Assembly (NCBI RefSeq): GCF_000722545.1
Contig: NZ_JNVM01000012.1
Coordinates: forward strand, 1-64,000
Direction: 5' to 3'
Source of the DNA: Paenibacillus tyrphae
GTDB lineage: Bacteria; Bacillota; Bacilli; Paenibacillales; NBRC-103111
Length of the DNA: 64,000 bases
Shown here: positions 63,088 through 64,000 of the stretch, one piece after another
Layout: each line of letters starts with the position of its first letter
How positions within the stretch are numbered: position 1 is the stretch's first letter
Made by a program: the position numbers and the translations under genes
The notes under the pieces: model-generated
Seen by the model: the letters and a program-made list of their open reading frames with translations, nothing else
What the model was told of the DNA's origin: nothing
Databases searched by the model: none

Positions 63088-63957
63088 TTAGGCCCGATTG
63101 GCGCTCCCTGCCGGAAAATAAGGCTCATCGGGCAGCTCGTCTTCCTGCTTGCGCTCCCGCCGATACCAACGGAAAAAGGTATAGCCCAAAGCCATGCCGT
63201 ACACAATCTCCTGCACGATCTTCATGATGACGCCGCCAAGCTGCTGATCGTCGAGCATCGGCAGCAGCAACAGCTGCTCCGGAACGGCTGAGTACATCGC
63301 ATACATTGGATCATTGGCGAAAATAATCAAAGCACAGGCCGGCGTCAGCAAAATCCCGTTCACGAAAATGTATGCCATCCGCTTCAACTCGGACAACGTG
63401 TTGTACTCCGGCAGCGGGCAAAATACCGGGAACCACATTTGGAACGCGGCCAGCAGGAAAAAGATTTTATAGATGAACAACGCTGCGGCGTTGGCCATCA
63501 AGGCATCCATGATCATCGGAATATGATACATGGAGAAGATGAAGTTAAAAACGAACAGCGATAGCAGCGGATTCGTCAGGAAACGCACGATCCGTTTGGT
63601 CATCTGACCTTTCAACGCGGGACGCAGCAGCCACCCTGGCAGTCCGAGCAGCAAACACGGCGGCATGACCAAGTACAAAATGGACTGCTGGAACATATGA
63701 ACGCTGAAATAGTAGTGATGGCCGTAATAGGAAAGCGGACTGCCTTCCGCCGCGTACCATAAAGCCAGTCCGGACCAGAACCACATCTTTTGCTTCAATT
63801 CGACGGGCTCGCTATCCGCAAAGTCTTTACGCCAGCGGCCTACCGCGAGCGTGTATAATACACCGACAACAATCAACAGCAGCAAAAAACCGGGGCTCCA
63901 TAATGCAGCGAACGTAGGGCCGGTTTCATGCCCTCCATGGGACATCGTAGGGTCCAA
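63088..63957 (-). CDS. ctaG: Cytochrome c oxidase assembly factor (Caa3-type CtaG)
   Basis: 289 residues. The start is taken as TTG 63957, ten bases after AAAGGAG; the in-frame ATG at 63945 is too far. Seven or so membrane segments and conserved His-rich motifs YYGHHYYFSVHMFQQSILYL, SMYHIPMIMDALM and MWFPVFCPLPEYNTLS. CtaG proteins are required for active caa3 oxidase, probably in copper delivery. Other cta genes would lie just beyond the window. Confidence 0.93.
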   Translation of the reverse strand: MDPTMSHGGHETGPTFAALWSPGFLLLLIVVGVLYTLAVGRWRKDFADSEPVELKQKMWFWSGLALWYAAEGSPLSYYGHHYYFSVHMFQQSILYLVMPPCLLLGLPGWLLRPALKGQMTKRIVRFLTNPLLSLFVFNFIFSMYHIPMIMDALMANAAALFIYKIFFLLAAFQMWFPVFCPLPEYNTLSELKRMAYIFVNGILLTPACALIIFANDPMYAMYSAVPEQLLLLPMLDDQQLGGVIMKIVQEIVYGMALGYTFFRWYRRERKQEDELPDEPYFPAGSANRA

Positions 63958-64000
63958 GACGATTATACTCCTTTCCCAACCCGGTTTTTGCGCCGGGAAT

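Overview
This 64 kb window is chromosomal DNA from a GC-rich, probably endospore-forming Firmicute, most likely Paenibacillus or a close relative. The signs are a YesM/YesN plus LplB/LplC-type sugar import locus, bacilliredoxin, CtaG and DUF420 oxidase-assembly proteins, a threonine T-box leader, ydaO-type (c-di-AMP) riboswitches, AGGAGG-like ribosome binding sites and frequent TTG/GTG starts. No prophage, rRNA, tRNA or CRISPR array was seen. All functional calls come from reading translated sequence and motifs; no database search was possible.

Layout. 0-9 kb: a secreted subtilisin-like protease (cut by the window edge), a low-complexity lipoprotein followed by a palindromic mobile-element remnant sitting in its terminator, Mn superoxide dismutase, a Crp/Fnr regulator with a nearby class-II-type promoter for a 52-residue membrane protein, mutY, an AraC regulator, and a membrane protein/cytochrome c pair. 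9-15 kb: acpS, T-box-thrS, nadE, bacilliredoxin, small possibly spore-related genes, a polysaccharide deacetylase. 15-26 kb: a MerR-methyltransferase fusion and a large leftward kdp potassium-uptake operon headed by two tandem c-di-AMP riboswitches, ending in a DUF445 gene and an unusual protein made of two KdpD input modules with no kinase. 26-42 kb: housekeeping and stress genes (CNNM/CorC transporter, HD-GYP, flavoprotein, CDF transporter, Nudix, malic enzyme, TlpA-like thioredoxin, NlpC/P60 hydrolase) and a tyrosine recombinase gene bracketed by perfect 24-bp inverted repeats.

42-52 kb: a glycan-foraging locus: binding protein, two permeases, YesN/YesM two-component system and a secreted GH85 endo-beta-N-acetylglucosaminidase. 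52-59 kb: a sigma-54 circuit in which a histidine kinase with an amino-acid-binding-protein sensor and an NtrC-type regulator sit directly before five phased 28-bp repeats, a near-consensus -24/-12 promoter, an amino-acid ABC transporter and an arginase-superfamily hydrolase. 59-64 kb: a J-domain protein, a SufR-like regulator, a TIM-barrel isomerase-like protein, a methyltransferase and cytochrome oxidase assembly genes.

The most unusual structures are: (1) the tyrosine recombinase inside its own pair of inverted dif-like sites, with an outward-facing promoter at one end of the segment, which looks like a self-encoded inversion switch between an HD-GYP gene and a flavoprotein gene; (2) the kdp operon with tandem riboswitches and a duplicated, kinase-less KdpD; (3) the phased repeats upstream of the sigma-54 promoter; (4) the hairpin element that duplicated a whole transcription terminator.
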